NCBI GenBank assembly: GCA_036782715.1 | Contig: DAIPYN010000008.1 | Span: 1-52,342 of the forward strand | DNA: 52,342 nt | Source: UBA3478 sp036782715 | Lineage (GTDB): Bacteria; Bacteroidota; Bacteroidia; Flavobacteriales; Flavobacteriaceae | Reading direction: 5' to 3' | The notes under the pieces: model-generated | Database searches by the model: none | What the model saw: only the letters and a program-made list of their open reading frames with translations | Told to the model about the DNA's origin: nothing | Position numbers and translations under genes: made by a program | Shown: piece by piece, positions 24,302 to 33,681 of the stretch | How positions within the stretch are numbered: the stretch's first letter is position 1 | How the letters are laid out: the number at the start of each line of letters is the position of its first letter

Positions 24302-24514
24302 ATGAACAAACATATTAGAATTCTGACGAGTAGTGCAATTATCGTTCAAGGGGCTGCACAAATGTTAAAGGAACAAGGTATTATTCCTCTGATTAAAAAC
24401 ATCAATGAATCGGGTCGGCTTGCAGGTTTTGGCACCTTACCTGACGAGGTAGAACTACATGTCTTAGAATCAGAGACTGAAGCGGCGCTTGAGATTATCA
24501 AAAATCTTGCTTAA
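24302..24514 (+). CDS. DUF2007 family small protein
   Basis: The product is 70 residues, cytosolic, with the DUF2007 pattern: an N-terminal strand ('HIRILTSSAIIVQGAAQMLKE'), a helix, the 'GIIPLIKN' strand, and a C-terminal 'VELHVLESETEAALEIIKNL'. DUF2007 proteins have a ferredoxin-like fold, sometimes labelled putative signal-transducing proteins, with no firm function. The gene is 9 bases downstream of the barrel gene and exactly abuts the convergent MFS gene. Confidence 0.85.
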   Translation: MNKHIRILTSSAIIVQGAAQMLKEQGIIPLIKNINESGRLAGFGTLPDEVELHVLESETEAALEIIKNLA

Positions 24515-25777
24515 TTACTCGCTTTTTTCATGAGCTTCAAGATCACTCTCTAGATCTAATTTTCTAAAACTCGGTGAGATTATACCTGTGGTTAGAACGG
24601 TTAGGATGGTCATGCTACCGCCAAATACAACAGCAGTTACAGTGCCCATTAATTTTGCAGTTAGTCCACTTTCAAAGGCTCCAAGTTCATTCGATGAACC
24701 TACAAACATCGTATTTACCGAAGCGACTCTACCTCGCATATGGTCGGGTGTTTTTAGCTGTAAAATGGTCTGGCGTATCACCATAGAAACTCCATCGGTA
24801 ACTCCGCTGAAAAATAGTGCGACTACTGAAACCCAGAAGAGGGTTGAAAGCCCAAAAACGATAATTGAGATACCAAACCCAAATACAGCCACTAAGAGTT
24901 TGAGTCCGGCTTTTCTACTTATGGGGATATAGGCGGTGATTAGCATGGTTAAAAAAGCACCTACTGCTGGGGCTGCTCGTAAAATTCCGAAGCCTTCAGA
25001 TCCCACTTTTAGTATGTCTTGAGCGAAGACGGGGAGTAAGGCAACTGCACCTCCGAAAAGAACTGCAATCATGTCTAGGCTAAGTGCGCCTAGAATCGCC
25101 TTGGTACTAAACACAAAACGAACACCTTCCTTCAAACTTTCAAGAACAGGCTCCCCAATTTTAGGATTTAAAACAGGCTTTTTAGAGATCATAGTACCTA
25201 AAACAAGGGCAACCATTACTAGTACAAATACGATACATAAAGACCAGTGAATGCCTATCCAATTAATGGTGAAGCCTCCTACAGCAGGTCCTAGTATCGA
25301 GGCCATTTGCCAAGTTGAACTGCTCCAAGTTGCAGCATTCGGATACACCTTTTTAGGTACAATCAGTGCAATGAGCGAAAAAATGGTCGGGCCAAAAAAC
25401 GACCTTAGCAGTCCTCCAAAAAAAACAAAGGCGTAAATCGCATAAAGAATAGTGTTTGTCCTCCAAGTAATCGAGTCACTAGAGATGAAGAATAAGCCCA
25501 GACTAATAAGAGAAAAAAGACTGATAATCTTTAGAAATAGATTACGTTTTTCTTTTTGATCAACGATATGGCCTGCAAATAAGGCCATACCTAGCGCTGG
25601 TATGATTTCCATCAGACCGATGATCCCTAAAGAAAGTGGGTCTTTAGTGAGTGAATACACTTGCCATTCAACGACAATGAACTGCATCGACCACGCAAAA
25701 ACTAAAACAAATCGAAGCGCTAAAAAGAGGTTGAACTCTTTTATTCTAAGCGCTGCGTAAGGATCTCTTTTTGTCAT
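24515..25777 (-). CDS. MFS exporter, MFS_3 (EntS-like) type
   Basis: The product is 420 residues with about 12 hydrophobic segments. The N-terminal 'ALRIKEFNLFLALRF', the loop 'GHIVDQKEKRNLFL' between TM2 and TM3, and 'RQTILQLKTPDHMRGRVASVN' in the second half are typical of the MFS_3 group that includes the enterobactin exporter EntS and macrolide efflux proteins. It begins 96 bases downstream of the TPP-riboswitch-controlled receptor on the same strand with no clear terminator between them, so read-through is possible. The substrate is unknown; a thiamin link is context only. Confidence 0.88.
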   Translation of the reverse strand: MTKRDPYAALRIKEFNLFLALRFVLVFAWSMQFIVVEWQVYSLTKDPLSLGIIGLMEIIPALGMALFAGHIVDQKEKRNLFLKIISLFSLISLGLFFISSDSITWRTNTILYAIYAFVFFGGLLRSFFGPTIFSLIALIVPKKVYPNAATWSSSTWQMASILGPAVGGFTINWIGIHWSLCIVFVLVMVALVLGTMISKKPVLNPKIGEPVLESLKEGVRFVFSTKAILGALSLDMIAVLFGGAVALLPVFAQDILKVGSEGFGILRAAPAVGAFLTMLITAYIPISRKAGLKLLVAVFGFGISIIVFGLSTLFWVSVVALFFSGVTDGVSMVIRQTILQLKTPDHMRGRVASVNTMFVGSSNELGAFESGLTAKLMGTVTAVVFGGSMTILTVLTTGIISPSFRKLDLESDLEAHEKSE

Positions 25778-25873
25778 AAAAAAGCCGATGTGTTTGAAAA
25801 TTCTATCACCAATGTATGGAATTTTAGAAGGGCAAACACACCCGTCTAATCGATTTAGATCGCACTACGAAGA

Positions 25874-28213
25874 TTAAAATTTAAAGGTGACCCCAGCTAA
25901 GAAGTTAGCTGTAGCCTGCGGATAATATCCTGCTCCATCAGCGGTGATCGTCTCGCCATTCTCTCCCGGGTAATCATAGGTATAGTAGTAGCCTCGATCT
26001 ACATATTCTGCATTGAAGATGTTATTGATAAGTGCGGTGAAAGTAATAGACTTAAAAACAGATTTGGGTTGAATCTGATACACGAAGTTCAAATCACTCG
26101 TAAAATAAGCCTCGAGCACATCAAGATCTGATACTTCACTCCTTAAGTTACTCATATATTGTTCACCGACGTACTTAGACAAGAAGGCTAATTGAAAATG
26201 CTCGTTGGGAGCATAGGTAAATCGGTTACCCACAATCACCCCAGGAGAAAATGATAATGGCGTATCTCCAAGATTTTTTAATTCACCGAAAACGAATGCA
26301 TTAAAGTCTTGGTTACGGTTCGTACTAAGTGCTGCATTCGACTGAATGCTAAAGCTTTCAGATAACTGATAATCAGTATCTAGTTCTAACCCTAATCGAT
26401 AGCTTTTACCACTAGTAGCTCGTATTGGAGCACCGACATCGTCAATGGCTCCCGTAAGTACCAATTGATCGGTATAATTCATAAAGTAGCTGTTCGCGTT
26501 TAACTTGAATCTTTCACGTTTGTAACGCCACCCGAGTTCGAAGTCGTCTAATCTCTCTGCGGTGCTAACACCATTCTCGAAGTCGTTTCTATTAGGCTCT
26601 CTATGAGCACGTGCAAATGAAAAATAGAGGTCACTATCATCAGCCATACGATAAATAAAACCCGCCTTTGGGTTGAAAAAATTGAAGTTGGCATCAACGT
26701 TGATTGGAACTCGATCATCCGTTAAGCCTGATGTCTTATAGGAGACGAATCGTCCTTGAAGATCAAGATAACCAGATAGTTTCTTGCTAATGGTAAAGGT
26801 AGCCTTAGAGAAGAAGCTGAGGTCTGTTTTAAGGGCATCGCTGAAATAATAGCGATCTCTAATTGAGGTATTGGCTGCTAAATCACTTCCCCAAATCACT
26901 TCTCCAAAATGGTCACCGGTATAGTTGCTGTATGAAATACCACTGATGATGTTTAAGTCTTCTTTGAAGTAATTGACATTAAAATTAGCCACATAGAAAT
27001 CATTGTCAAGCCATCTTCTTACTATCAGATCGCTACCATCCACAATTAGGTTATTAAAATCAGTGGCACTCTCCTCGGCTTTGAATTGCTCAAAGAATCC
27101 TGACCCCTTGGTGTAGTTTAAGCTTAGATTGGTTGACCAGTGGTTGTTGATGATCTCGTTCCAGTGTAATTGAAAGTGATCTTGGCCATAATCATCTACC
27201 TCATTTTCATAGGTGTATGGGTTTTGTCTGCGGTTTTCAGAGAGTTGCTGAGGATCGAGACCATACCAGGCTTGATAGGTGCGTTCGTTACCACCAAAGA
27301 CAATGGCCTTTATTAGTCGATTGGAGTCACTGTAAGCGGCTTGTAAAAAATACGATTTGAGATCTGCGAATGCTCTGTCGACATAACCATCAGAGGAAAT
27401 GTTTGAAAGTCTACCTGATAATTCAAAGTGGTCGTTTAGTCTTCCTGTAGTAAACTTAACGGTGTGTTTACGAGTGTTGAATGATCCGAAAGAATTTGAG
27501 CTTTCACCCCCCGCTTCATCGGCCATCGCATCGGTTAAGATATTTAGGCTTGCCCCAAAAGCCCCAGAACCATTGGTTGAGGTACCGACTCCGCGCTGTA
27601 GTTGTAGATTTTCTGTAGAAGAAGCGAAATCTCCCAGGTTCACCCAAAAAGTACCATGGCTTTCTGCGTCGTTATAAGGGATTCCATTAATGGTGACATT
27701 GATACGTTCGCTGTTAGATCCTCGAACGTTGAGATAGGTGTATCCGACACCAGCGCCAGCGTCAGAAGATGAAATTACCGAAGGAAGGTAATTCAGCAAG
27801 ATGGGAATGTCTTGTCCTAGGTTTCGCTTCGCAATTTCCTTTTTGTCAAAATTGGTGAAAGTCACCGGAGTGTTTGAATTGGCACGAACAGCACTCACCA
27901 GTACTTCATCGAGAATGAATTCATTCGATGAAAGAGTGATTAGGATCGAATCATTAGCAGTTAGATTGATTTCTTGTTCTTTCGATTGGTATCCGATGTA
28001 AGAAATCTGTAGCGTGTAACCTCCTTTGGCTAGACGTATTTTGAAGTTGCCCTCTTCATCAGTAGCGACCCCTTTGTTTAGCCCTTTAACAATCACACTT
28101 GCGCCGCCAAGCGGTTCGTTACTTTGGTTGACGATCTTACCAGATAATAGTCGTTCTTGTGCGTTTGTAATTAGGCTTACAAACAAGAATAAGAAAAGTA
28201 GATTTTTCTTCAT
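25874..28213 (-). CDS. TonB-dependent receptor under TPP-riboswitch control (thiamin uptake candidate)
   Basis: The product is 779 residues from ATG 28213, which gives a clean signal peptide (ending ITNAQ); the longer frame to 28285 runs into the leader RNA. Domains: carboxypeptidase-like regulatory domain (about 22-100: 'LSGKIVNQSNEPLGGASVIV'), plug (about 110-230: 'LNVRGSNSERINVTINGIPY', 'LQLQRGVGTSTNG') and a barrel with terminal '..LAGVTFKF'. A TPP aptamer lies 80-150 bases upstream. Receptors preceded by THI elements in Bacteroidetes are proposed to import thiamin or its precursors. That role is inferred here from the riboswitch, not from the barrel. Confidence 0.92.
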   Translation of the reverse strand: MKKNLLFLFLFVSLITNAQERLLSGKIVNQSNEPLGGASVIVKGLNKGVATDEEGNFKIRLAKGGYTLQISYIGYQSKEQEINLTANDSILITLSSNEFILDEVLVSAVRANSNTPVTFTNFDKKEIAKRNLGQDIPILLNYLPSVISSSDAGAGVGYTYLNVRGSNSERINVTINGIPYNDAESHGTFWVNLGDFASSTENLQLQRGVGTSTNGSGAFGASLNILTDAMADEAGGESSNSFGSFNTRKHTVKFTTGRLNDHFELSGRLSNISSDGYVDRAFADLKSYFLQAAYSDSNRLIKAIVFGGNERTYQAWYGLDPQQLSENRRQNPYTYENEVDDYGQDHFQLHWNEIINNHWSTNLSLNYTKGSGFFEQFKAEESATDFNNLIVDGSDLIVRRWLDNDFYVANFNVNYFKEDLNIISGISYSNYTGDHFGEVIWGSDLAANTSIRDRYYFSDALKTDLSFFSKATFTISKKLSGYLDLQGRFVSYKTSGLTDDRVPINVDANFNFFNPKAGFIYRMADDSDLYFSFARAHREPNRNDFENGVSTAERLDDFELGWRYKRERFKLNANSYFMNYTDQLVLTGAIDDVGAPIRATSGKSYRLGLELDTDYQLSESFSIQSNAALSTNRNQDFNAFVFGELKNLGDTPLSFSPGVIVGNRFTYAPNEHFQLAFLSKYVGEQYMSNLRSEVSDLDVLEAYFTSDLNFVYQIQPKSVFKSITFTALINNIFNAEYVDRGYYYTYDYPGENGETITADGAGYYPQATANFLAGVTFKF

Positions 28214-28292
28214 TTTAAAGAAATTTAAAACGAATAAAAAGAGGTAATTATTCTTGATTAGTAATTGAATAATTGTTTGAAGCATTTGCTTC

Positions 28293-28369
28293 GGTTTCCC
28301 TAAACAGCATTACCTGTTCTAGGTTCATTGGGTATGATCTCAGCCTTTAAAAAGCACCCCTTTTGAGAA
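28293..28369 (-). ncRNA. TPP riboswitch (THI element)
   Basis: Read on the minus strand, the leader contains the TPP aptamer core in order: AAAAGGGGTGC, then GGCTGAGATCATACCC, then GAACCTAGAACAGGTAATGC, and finally TTTAGGGAAACC. The near-invariant CTGAGA, ACCC, GAACCT and GGGAA blocks are all present with normal spacing. A hairpin GAAGC-AAAT-GCTTC follows at once (28294-28281) and may belong to the expression platform. Binding of thiamin pyrophosphate should lower expression of the receptor gene that starts 80 bases downstream. P1 pairing is less clear than the core. Confidence 0.93.
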
Positions 28370-28374
28370 CGTTA

Positions 28375-28405
28375 CAAAGGTAGTGGGGAAAGAGTTAATT
28401 CGAAA
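28375..28405 (-). promoter_or_regulatory. Promoter of the TPP-riboswitch transcript
   Basis: On the minus strand TACCTTTG (28382-28375) matches the Bacteroidetes -7 box TAnnTTTG exactly. TTTC (28405-28402), 19 bases further upstream, fits the TTTG -33 box with one mismatch. The predicted transcription start near 28368 falls right at the 5' edge of the aptamer. Confidence 0.6.
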
Positions 28406-28437
28406 GTAAATCTTAAGTCAATGATGTGTGTGGTCAA

Positions 28438-29391
28438 TTAGTTAGTGACTAAAGGCTTTGGAAGCAATGATATGCTCACTTCGTCTTCGAGCATTTTTGC
28501 CAATACATAAGCAGAAGTACTGATCACTTTATTCATATTGACTACATCCAATTTCTCGGCCTCGTCTCCTGCTTTGTGATAGTAATCATAGTTCTTAAAA
28601 TCGAAGGTAGATAAGGTCTGCGCAGGGATGTTATGAATCTGGTAGAAAGAGTAATTATCTGATCTTCTAAAAAGGTTGTATTGTTTAGCTTCAGGAAGAA
28701 ATTGCACAAACTCTGGTGCATAGGCATTCATTTTTTCGGGCATGTCTGTGAGGTTATATCCGGTCATGTAAACCTGATTTTCTCCCGTAGTTAAGATTGC
28801 TCCAAGCATTTCGAAGTTGACCATATAAGCAAGCGAAATACCTTCTTCTTTTAAACGCTGGGCTATATGGGCGGCCCCTCTAAGCCCTTTTTCTTCGTCT
28901 GCAAATAAGGCCACAAGTACGTTTTGATTCCACTCTTTTGTAGCTAAGAACTTTGCAATTTGTAGCACAGCGGTTGATCCGGATGCGTTATCGTTGGCGC
29001 CATTGAAAATGGGGTCTTCTTCATTTTCGTTCTTGACTCCAATATGATCGAGATGTGCCCCGATTAAAATGGTAGGTTTATTCTGATCAAACTTGCTCAA
29101 AGAGCCTACGAGGTTATAACTCCATACTTCTTTGGTTTGTAAAGAGTCTTTATACGCCGGATAAAAAGGTTCAATTCCATTTTCTTCAAAGAAGTTGGTA
29201 ACGAAATCTGCAGCCATTTGGTATCCGCCACTAGCACTTTCTCGGCCCTTCATTTCATCAGAAGCGAGGGTATATAAAATCTGCTTAGTTTCTTCTGAGG
29301 TGATGCTTTCTTCAACTTTCTCAAGGGTTAGCGGCTTAGTCGCGCAGCTGGCAATAAATAGGCTGAGAATTAAAATTTGAACGTTTTTCAT
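28438..29391 (-). CDS. M28-family metallopeptidase lipoprotein
   Basis: The product is 317 residues with a lipobox (FIASC, Cys 16). All zinc-site motifs of M28 aminopeptidases are visible: H113 and D115 (GAHLDHIG), D134 (NGANDNASG), the E166-E167 pair (ADEEKGL) with catalytic Glu, an acidic position near 194 (NFEML), and the last His in 'DYYHKAGDE'. The usual product trims N-terminal residues from peptides, in the periplasm or at the cell surface here. It starts 6 bases after the RluF stop, so the two genes share an operon. Confidence 0.9.
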   Translation of the reverse strand: MKNVQILILSLFIASCATKPLTLEKVEESITSEETKQILYTLASDEMKGRESASGGYQMAADFVTNFFEENGIEPFYPAYKDSLQTKEVWSYNLVGSLSKFDQNKPTILIGAHLDHIGVKNENEEDPIFNGANDNASGSTAVLQIAKFLATKEWNQNVLVALFADEEKGLRGAAHIAQRLKEEGISLAYMVNFEMLGAILTTGENQVYMTGYNLTDMPEKMNAYAPEFVQFLPEAKQYNLFRRSDNYSFYQIHNIPAQTLSTFDFKNYDYYHKAGDEAEKLDVVNMNKVISTSAYVLAKMLEDEVSISLLPKPLVTN

Positions 29392-29397
29392 AGTGGT

Positions 29398-30117
29398 CTA
29401 GGTATGGGTTTTTGAGCTTTCTTCACAAAGTTTAGTCAGTTCTGTAAGTTCTTCAGGACGTAAATCGCGCCATTGTCCTAACGGTAAATCTAAGCTTATA
29501 TTCATGATTCGAATGCGTTTGAGCTTAGTGACTCTGAAATCGAGGTGTTCACACATGCGGCGAATCTGACGATTGAGACCTTGGGTTAGAATGATTCGAA
29601 AGGTTTTAGGCCCTATTTGCTCAACAAAACATTTATTGGTAACGGTACCTAGGATGGGAATGCCATTACTCATTTTTGAGATAAATTTTTGATCGATGGG
29701 TTTATCCACCATGACGATGTATTCTTTCTCGTGGTTGTTGCGGGCTCGAAGAATTTTGTTGACGATGTCACCATCACTGGTTAAAAGAATAAGGCCTTCT
29801 GAAGGCTTATCTAATCGACCGATAGGGAATATTCTTTGGGGATGCCCCACAAAGTCAACGATATTGTCCTTTTCGACTCTGCGATCAGTTGTGCAGACAA
29901 TACCCCTAGGCTTATTTAGTGCGATATAAACGTGTTGTTCTTTTCGCTCTCCAACAACTTTGCCATCGACAGCAATAATGTCGTTCTCAGAGACCTTTGT
30001 ACCCAACTCCGGCTGAACGCCGTTAATAGTGATTCGCCCTTCTTCGAGAAGCTTATCTGCAGCCCTTCGAGAGCAATAGCCTATTTCACTGAGGTATTTA
30101 TTAATTCTGGTCTCCAT
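29398..30117 (-). CDS. rluF: 23S rRNA pseudouridine synthase RluF-type
   Basis: The product is 239 residues. An S4 RNA-binding domain occupies about 1-60 ('RINKYLSEIGYCSRRAADKL'). The RsuA/RluB/E/F catalytic domain follows with 'NKPRGIVCTT', the active-site loop 'GRLDKPSEGL' (catalytic D103), and 'GLNRQIRRMCEHLDF' in the C-terminal half. The 'VEKDNIVDFV' and 'ARNNHEKEY' segments match the RluF branch, which modifies U2604 of 23S rRNA, rather than RluB. Housekeeping RNA-modification enzyme of normal length. Confidence 0.9.
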   Translation of the reverse strand: METRINKYLSEIGYCSRRAADKLLEEGRITINGVQPELGTKVSENDIIAVDGKVVGERKEQHVYIALNKPRGIVCTTDRRVEKDNIVDFVGHPQRIFPIGRLDKPSEGLILLTSDGDIVNKILRARNNHEKEYIVMVDKPIDQKFISKMSNGIPILGTVTNKCFVEQIGPKTFRIILTQGLNRQIRRMCEHLDFRVTKLKRIRIMNISLDLPLGQWRDLRPEELTELTKLCEESSKTHT

Positions 30118-30253
30118 AGCCGTAAAAGTAAGGACAACTTTGAAGATGTTAAGCTGTAGGCAGTATAAACTAGAATAGTGACTATAGGGTAATATTAATG
30201 GAAGAAATTAGCGGCTTGTCTAAGAACTCTGATTTTTGTATATTCTATTTATT

Positions 30254-30961
30254 ATGAGGTACTTATTATTTTTAGTTTTCACTTTTTCTCTTACACTTTC
30301 AAGCGCTCAAAATGATGTACTCATTCAGAAGCTAAAGAATTCTAAGGAGCTTCTTTCTCTGGGACTTTTAACTCAAGTAGAATATGATTCGATTGCAAAG
30401 GAGATTAAATCAAAAATTCTACGTTCAGATGATAGTAATGAATTAGACGGATTTTATTATCAAGGAAAAAGAATGATGCCAGAGGTTTTTGCCAATCATA
30501 AAATAGATATGCTAGGTACCATGTTTTCTTTTGGCCTAGCTGGGGGAGGAACAAAATCTATCTTAATTGGGTCGTCTTCAATGAATAAAATTGATAAGCA
30601 AAATCAGAGAATCCTATTAGACATAACACGAAATGTAGATTTTGGAGGAAATGCGATATCCACCATATCAAATGAACAAAATATTGCAAGTGCACAATCA
30701 CCGGCTAATTTTATTCTGGTCCCTTTAAAGGTGAATTCAAAAAAAAATCAACGATCCATTAAAATAGGTTCTTTAGGACTACTTAAGGGCCCTAGCTTTC
30801 AAATTGATCCTAAACTACTTATTGATTTTACCTGGGAGGCAATTTCGAATTCTAAGTTTCGAATTCAAACGAATCTTACACCTGGTGAGTATGCTTTTGT
30901 TTACAAGGGTACTACTTCTCAATTTTCTTCAAATCCCATTTTTTCTTTCTCAGTTAATTAA
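30254..30961 (+). CDS. Secreted protein of unknown function
   Basis: The product is 235 residues from ATG 30254 (a TTG 6 codons upstream is less likely). The signal peptide ends LSSAQ. The mature N-terminus 'IQKLKNSKELLSLGLLTQVEYDSIAKEIK' resembles a short SHOCT-like helical hairpin (L-x-x-L-x-x-x-G-x-L/I-T-x-x-E-Y/F), which is often seen in oligomerising proteins. The remaining part is beta-rich with two Gly-rich segments. No enzymatic motif was seen. It ends directly before the GTG start of the SDR gene, so the two are probably co-transcribed. Confidence 0.7.
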   Translation: MRYLLFLVFTFSLTLSSAQNDVLIQKLKNSKELLSLGLLTQVEYDSIAKEIKSKILRSDDSNELDGFYYQGKRMMPEVFANHKIDMLGTMFSFGLAGGGTKSILIGSSSMNKIDKQNQRILLDITRNVDFGGNAISTISNEQNIASAQSPANFILVPLKVNSKKNQRSIKIGSLGLLKGPSFQIDPKLLIDFTWEAISNSKFRIQTNLTPGEYAFVYKGTTSQFSSNPIFSFSVN

Positions 30962-32401
30962 GTGAGTCGAAATAAAATTCTTTTAACCGGAGCAAACGGT
31001 TATATCGGCAAGCGATTACTTGAAGTTCTGATTAAAATGAATTTTGATGTAGTATGCTGCGTCAGAGATGCTATGAGATTTAATCTCAATGACTTTGAGC
31101 GTAAATACATCGAAGTAGTAGAGATAGATTTACTTAATCGTGAGTCTTTAGATAAATTGCCCGTAGATATTGATGGAGCCTACTATCTAGTGCATTCGAT
31201 GTCTTCTAATCATAATTTTGATGAGTTAGAACGAATATGTGCTCTCAATTTCGTCAGTTACTTGAATCAAACGACCGTAAAGCACGTTATTTATTTGAGT
31301 GGAATTGTAAACAGTTCAGAGCTTTCAAAACATCTAGATTCACGAAAGAACGTTGAAGATATCTTAGCTAAAGGGACGTATAATTTTACTTGCCTACGTG
31401 CTGGTATAATTATTGGTTCTGGGAGTGCGTCGTTTGAAATCATACGAGATTTGGTTGAAAAGTTACCTGTGATGATCACCCCGAAGTGGCTACGAACTAG
31501 ATGTCAACCTATTGGTATTAGTGATGTATTACAGTACATGAGTAAATCCCTCTTTAAAACAGAGACCTACAATAAACACTACGATATCGGGAGTTCAGAT
31601 ATTCTTACTTATAAGGAAATGTTATTAGGCTACGCTAAGGCGAGAAACTTAAAACGGTATATCTATACTATTCCTGTTATGACACCCAGAATATCTTCTT
31701 ATTGGCTCTACTTTGTTACTTCAACTTCATATCGATTAGCAGTGTCTTTAGTAGATAGTATGAAAACAGAGGTTATCTGCAGCCCTAGCGATATAAACTC
31801 AATTTTAAGTATTCAGCCTATAGGTTATAAAGAAGCCTTAGATAAAGCTTTTAATAAGATTTCATCAAAGAGAATTGCCTCGAGTTGGAAAGATTCGTTT
31901 ACAAGTAGTGGATTCAACTTTGAAATTACTGAAACACCGAGAGTGCCAGAATTTGGTTGTTTTAGAGACAAGCGAATCAAAGAGATGAAGGACAAGAATA
32001 TAACGATTGATAAACTATGGAGAATTGGAGGTGAGACAGGGTGGTATCATGCTGACTTTCTATGGGCGCTACGAGGTTTTATTGACAAGCTGTCTGGCGG
32101 GGTAGGCTTGAGAAGAGGCAGAACTAATATTCATACTATCAATACTGGTGATACGATTGATTTTTGGAGAGTCATTCATTCAGATAAGAATACTGGTCAT
32201 TTGACACTCTATGCTGAGATGAAACTTCCAGGTGAAGCATGGTTAGAATTTAAAATTGTAAATAATAGATTAGTTCAGACAGCAACCTTTCGACCCCTAG
32301 GGGTTTACGGTCGCATGTATTGGTATGCCGTTTCACCTTTTCATGCTTACATATTTAACGGCATGCTGAGTAAATTAACCTCGGATAAATTATTGGTATA
32401 A
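30962..32401 (+). CDS. NAD(P)-binding SDR epimerase fused to DUF2867
   Basis: The product is 479 residues from GTG 30962, which immediately follows the previous stop. The N-terminal 290 residues are an atypical SDR: nucleotide loop 'LLTGANGYIGKRLL', 'YYLVHSM', 'HVIYLSGI' and 'LRAGIIIGSGSASFE'. The C-terminal part (about 310-479) is DUF2867 ('RIGGETGWYHADFLWALRGF', 'GEAWLEFKI', 'RPLGVYGRMYWYAVSPFH'). This fused architecture is known in Bacteroidetes and proteobacteria with no assigned reaction. The last 12 bases overlap the convergent creatininase-family gene. Confidence 0.88.
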   Translation: MSRNKILLTGANGYIGKRLLEVLIKMNFDVVCCVRDAMRFNLNDFERKYIEVVEIDLLNRESLDKLPVDIDGAYYLVHSMSSNHNFDELERICALNFVSYLNQTTVKHVIYLSGIVNSSELSKHLDSRKNVEDILAKGTYNFTCLRAGIIIGSGSASFEIIRDLVEKLPVMITPKWLRTRCQPIGISDVLQYMSKSLFKTETYNKHYDIGSSDILTYKEMLLGYAKARNLKRYIYTIPVMTPRISSYWLYFVTSTSYRLAVSLVDSMKTEVICSPSDINSILSIQPIGYKEALDKAFNKISSKRIASSWKDSFTSSGFNFEITETPRVPEFGCFRDKRIKEMKDKNITIDKLWRIGGETGWYHADFLWALRGFIDKLSGGVGLRRGRTNIHTINTGDTIDFWRVIHSDKNTGHLTLYAEMKLPGEAWLEFKIVNNRLVQTATFRPLGVYGRMYWYAVSPFHAYIFNGMLSKLTSDKLLV

Positions 32402-33151
32402 ATGATTGATGTCGACAGCACACAAATCAAGCATCAACTCGCCGATTTTATCTGTTAGATCGTTAAAAAAGCGTTCGCCCTTTTCTTTGGATGACTTTCT
32501 CGGGTTACCAATACCGGTATCCTCAGTCACCTCGGACCATCTTCTTTCTGCCCAAGCCCATTTTTCTCTAATAGCCTTGATTCGATGTTGTTTTTCTTCA
32601 CCTAATCCCGCTTGTTCTAAAGGTAATACCAATTCTGGCTTTAAATGCATCATTAGGCTCGTCTCCATTTCATCAGCGTGATCTCCCCCTTCATCAAAAT
32701 AAGATTTTTTGTCTAGTACTTGAAAAAAGTTACATAGGGTTAAAAGCATCTCAGGAAATTCAGCGCCTAATTCTCTAAGAATCGGTTTGAAATCATTACC
32801 ACCGTGTGCATTTATGAGTAATAGTTTTTTTACTCCTTGACGATTTAAAACCGTAAGAATATCGCGCATGATCACCAATTGAGTGCTAGGGTTGAGGTTG
32901 ATATCTAAATAAATGTCACGCTGGCCTGTATTCACCCCAAAAGGAATAGGGGGTAGTACGATAACTTTACCACCCTTTTCATAGACTTTGCGAGCAGACT
33001 CTGTGCTAATGGCGTCTGCTTCATAGACATCGGTCCCGTAGGGTAAATGATAGTTATGGGCTTCTGTGGCACCCCAAGACATTACGGCAAGATCGTGTCT
33101 GTCATTCGATAGATTTTTCCAGTTATTCTCGATTAAAATGTAAGGTCGCAT
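32390..33151 (-). CDS. Creatininase-family amidohydrolase
   Basis: The product is 253 residues and cytosolic. Metal-site motifs of the creatininase/MftE superfamily are visible: E30, H32 and H35 with D41 in 'SWGATEAHNYHLPYGTD', H116 in 'INAHGGND', and the 'GDHADEMETS' segment (H158, E161, E163). Members hydrolyse creatinine, formamidopyrimidines or peptide-derived cofactor precursors. Nothing nearby points to mycofactocin or creatine metabolism, so the substrate is open. The gene is monocistronic and convergent with the SDR/DUF2867 gene. Confidence 0.9.
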   Translation of the reverse strand: MRPYILIENNWKNLSNDRHDLAVMSWGATEAHNYHLPYGTDVYEADAISTESARKVYEKGGKVIVLPPIPFGVNTGQRDIYLDINLNPSTQLVIMRDILTVLNRQGVKKLLLINAHGGNDFKPILRELGAEFPEMLLTLCNFFQVLDKKSYFDEGGDHADEMETSLMMHLKPELVLPLEQAGLGEEKQHRIKAIREKWAWAERRWSEVTEDTGIGNPRKSSKEKGERFFNDLTDKIGELMLDLCAVDINHLYQ

Positions 33152-33272
33152 ACCCTCAATTTACAAGAATTGCGCTTACGCTTTTAAAAATTAACAACCT
33201 GGTTATATTCTCTCGGTAATCAAGTTATATTTTTTGTCTAGCTTGGACTGAATTAAGAATCAAGTTTTGAAT

Positions 33273-33665
33273 ATGAAGCAGCTTTTATTGATCGCCATAT
33301 TACTTTTCGGATATACCACTCAGGCTCAAAATACCCCCGTGTCTCACAATGAAGGAAAACAAATGATTCATCATGTGTATTTTACCCTTAAGAACCCTGA
33401 TTCAATGCAAGACAAGCAATTACTCAAAGAGGGATTGCGGTCGTTGGCCTCTATCGAGGAGGTCAAACATCTGATTATAGGCGAGCCAGCTCCTACCTAT
33501 GATCGAGAAGTGATTGCTAGTGATTGGCATGTCTCAGAGGTCATCTATTTCGATAGCGTCGCTGATCAAGATGCCTATCAAGTAGATCCTGTGCACCAAT
33601 TGTTTGTAACCAATTATAACCATCTTTGGAGTAAGGTGGTTGTTTATGATATTTTGGTAGATTGA
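33273..33665 (+). CDS. Secreted Dabb-family (stress-responsive alpha/beta-barrel) protein
   Basis: The product is 130 residues from ATG 33273 (a TTG two codons earlier is in frame). A signal peptide ends TQAQ. The Dabb pattern follows: 'IHHVYFTLKNPDSMQDKQLLKEGLRSL', 'IGEPAPTYDREVIASDW', 'SEVIYFDSVADQDAYQVDPVH' and a final 'VVYDIL'. Dabb proteins are ferredoxin-like dimers, some of which bind small molecules. Export is common in Bacteroidetes homologues. The gene stands 16 bases before the RND exporter gene and may be co-transcribed with it. Confidence 0.88.
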   Translation: MKQLLLIAILLFGYTTQAQNTPVSHNEGKQMIHHVYFTLKNPDSMQDKQLLKEGLRSLASIEEVKHLIIGEPAPTYDREVIASDWHVSEVIYFDSVADQDAYQVDPVHQLFVTNYNHLWSKVVVYDILVD

Positions 33666-33681
33666 AATTAATCTTTATGGC

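Noticed and set aside
25778..25873. Second riboswitch or terminator between receptor and MFS gene
   Set aside because: Only weak imperfect palindromes (around CTAATCGATTTAG) were seen; no aptamer core and no T-run.
28214..28285. Longer N-terminus for the riboswitch-controlled receptor
   Set aside because: The extension is hydrophobic leader-RNA translation reaching towards the aptamer; the ATG at 28213 gives a normal signal peptide.
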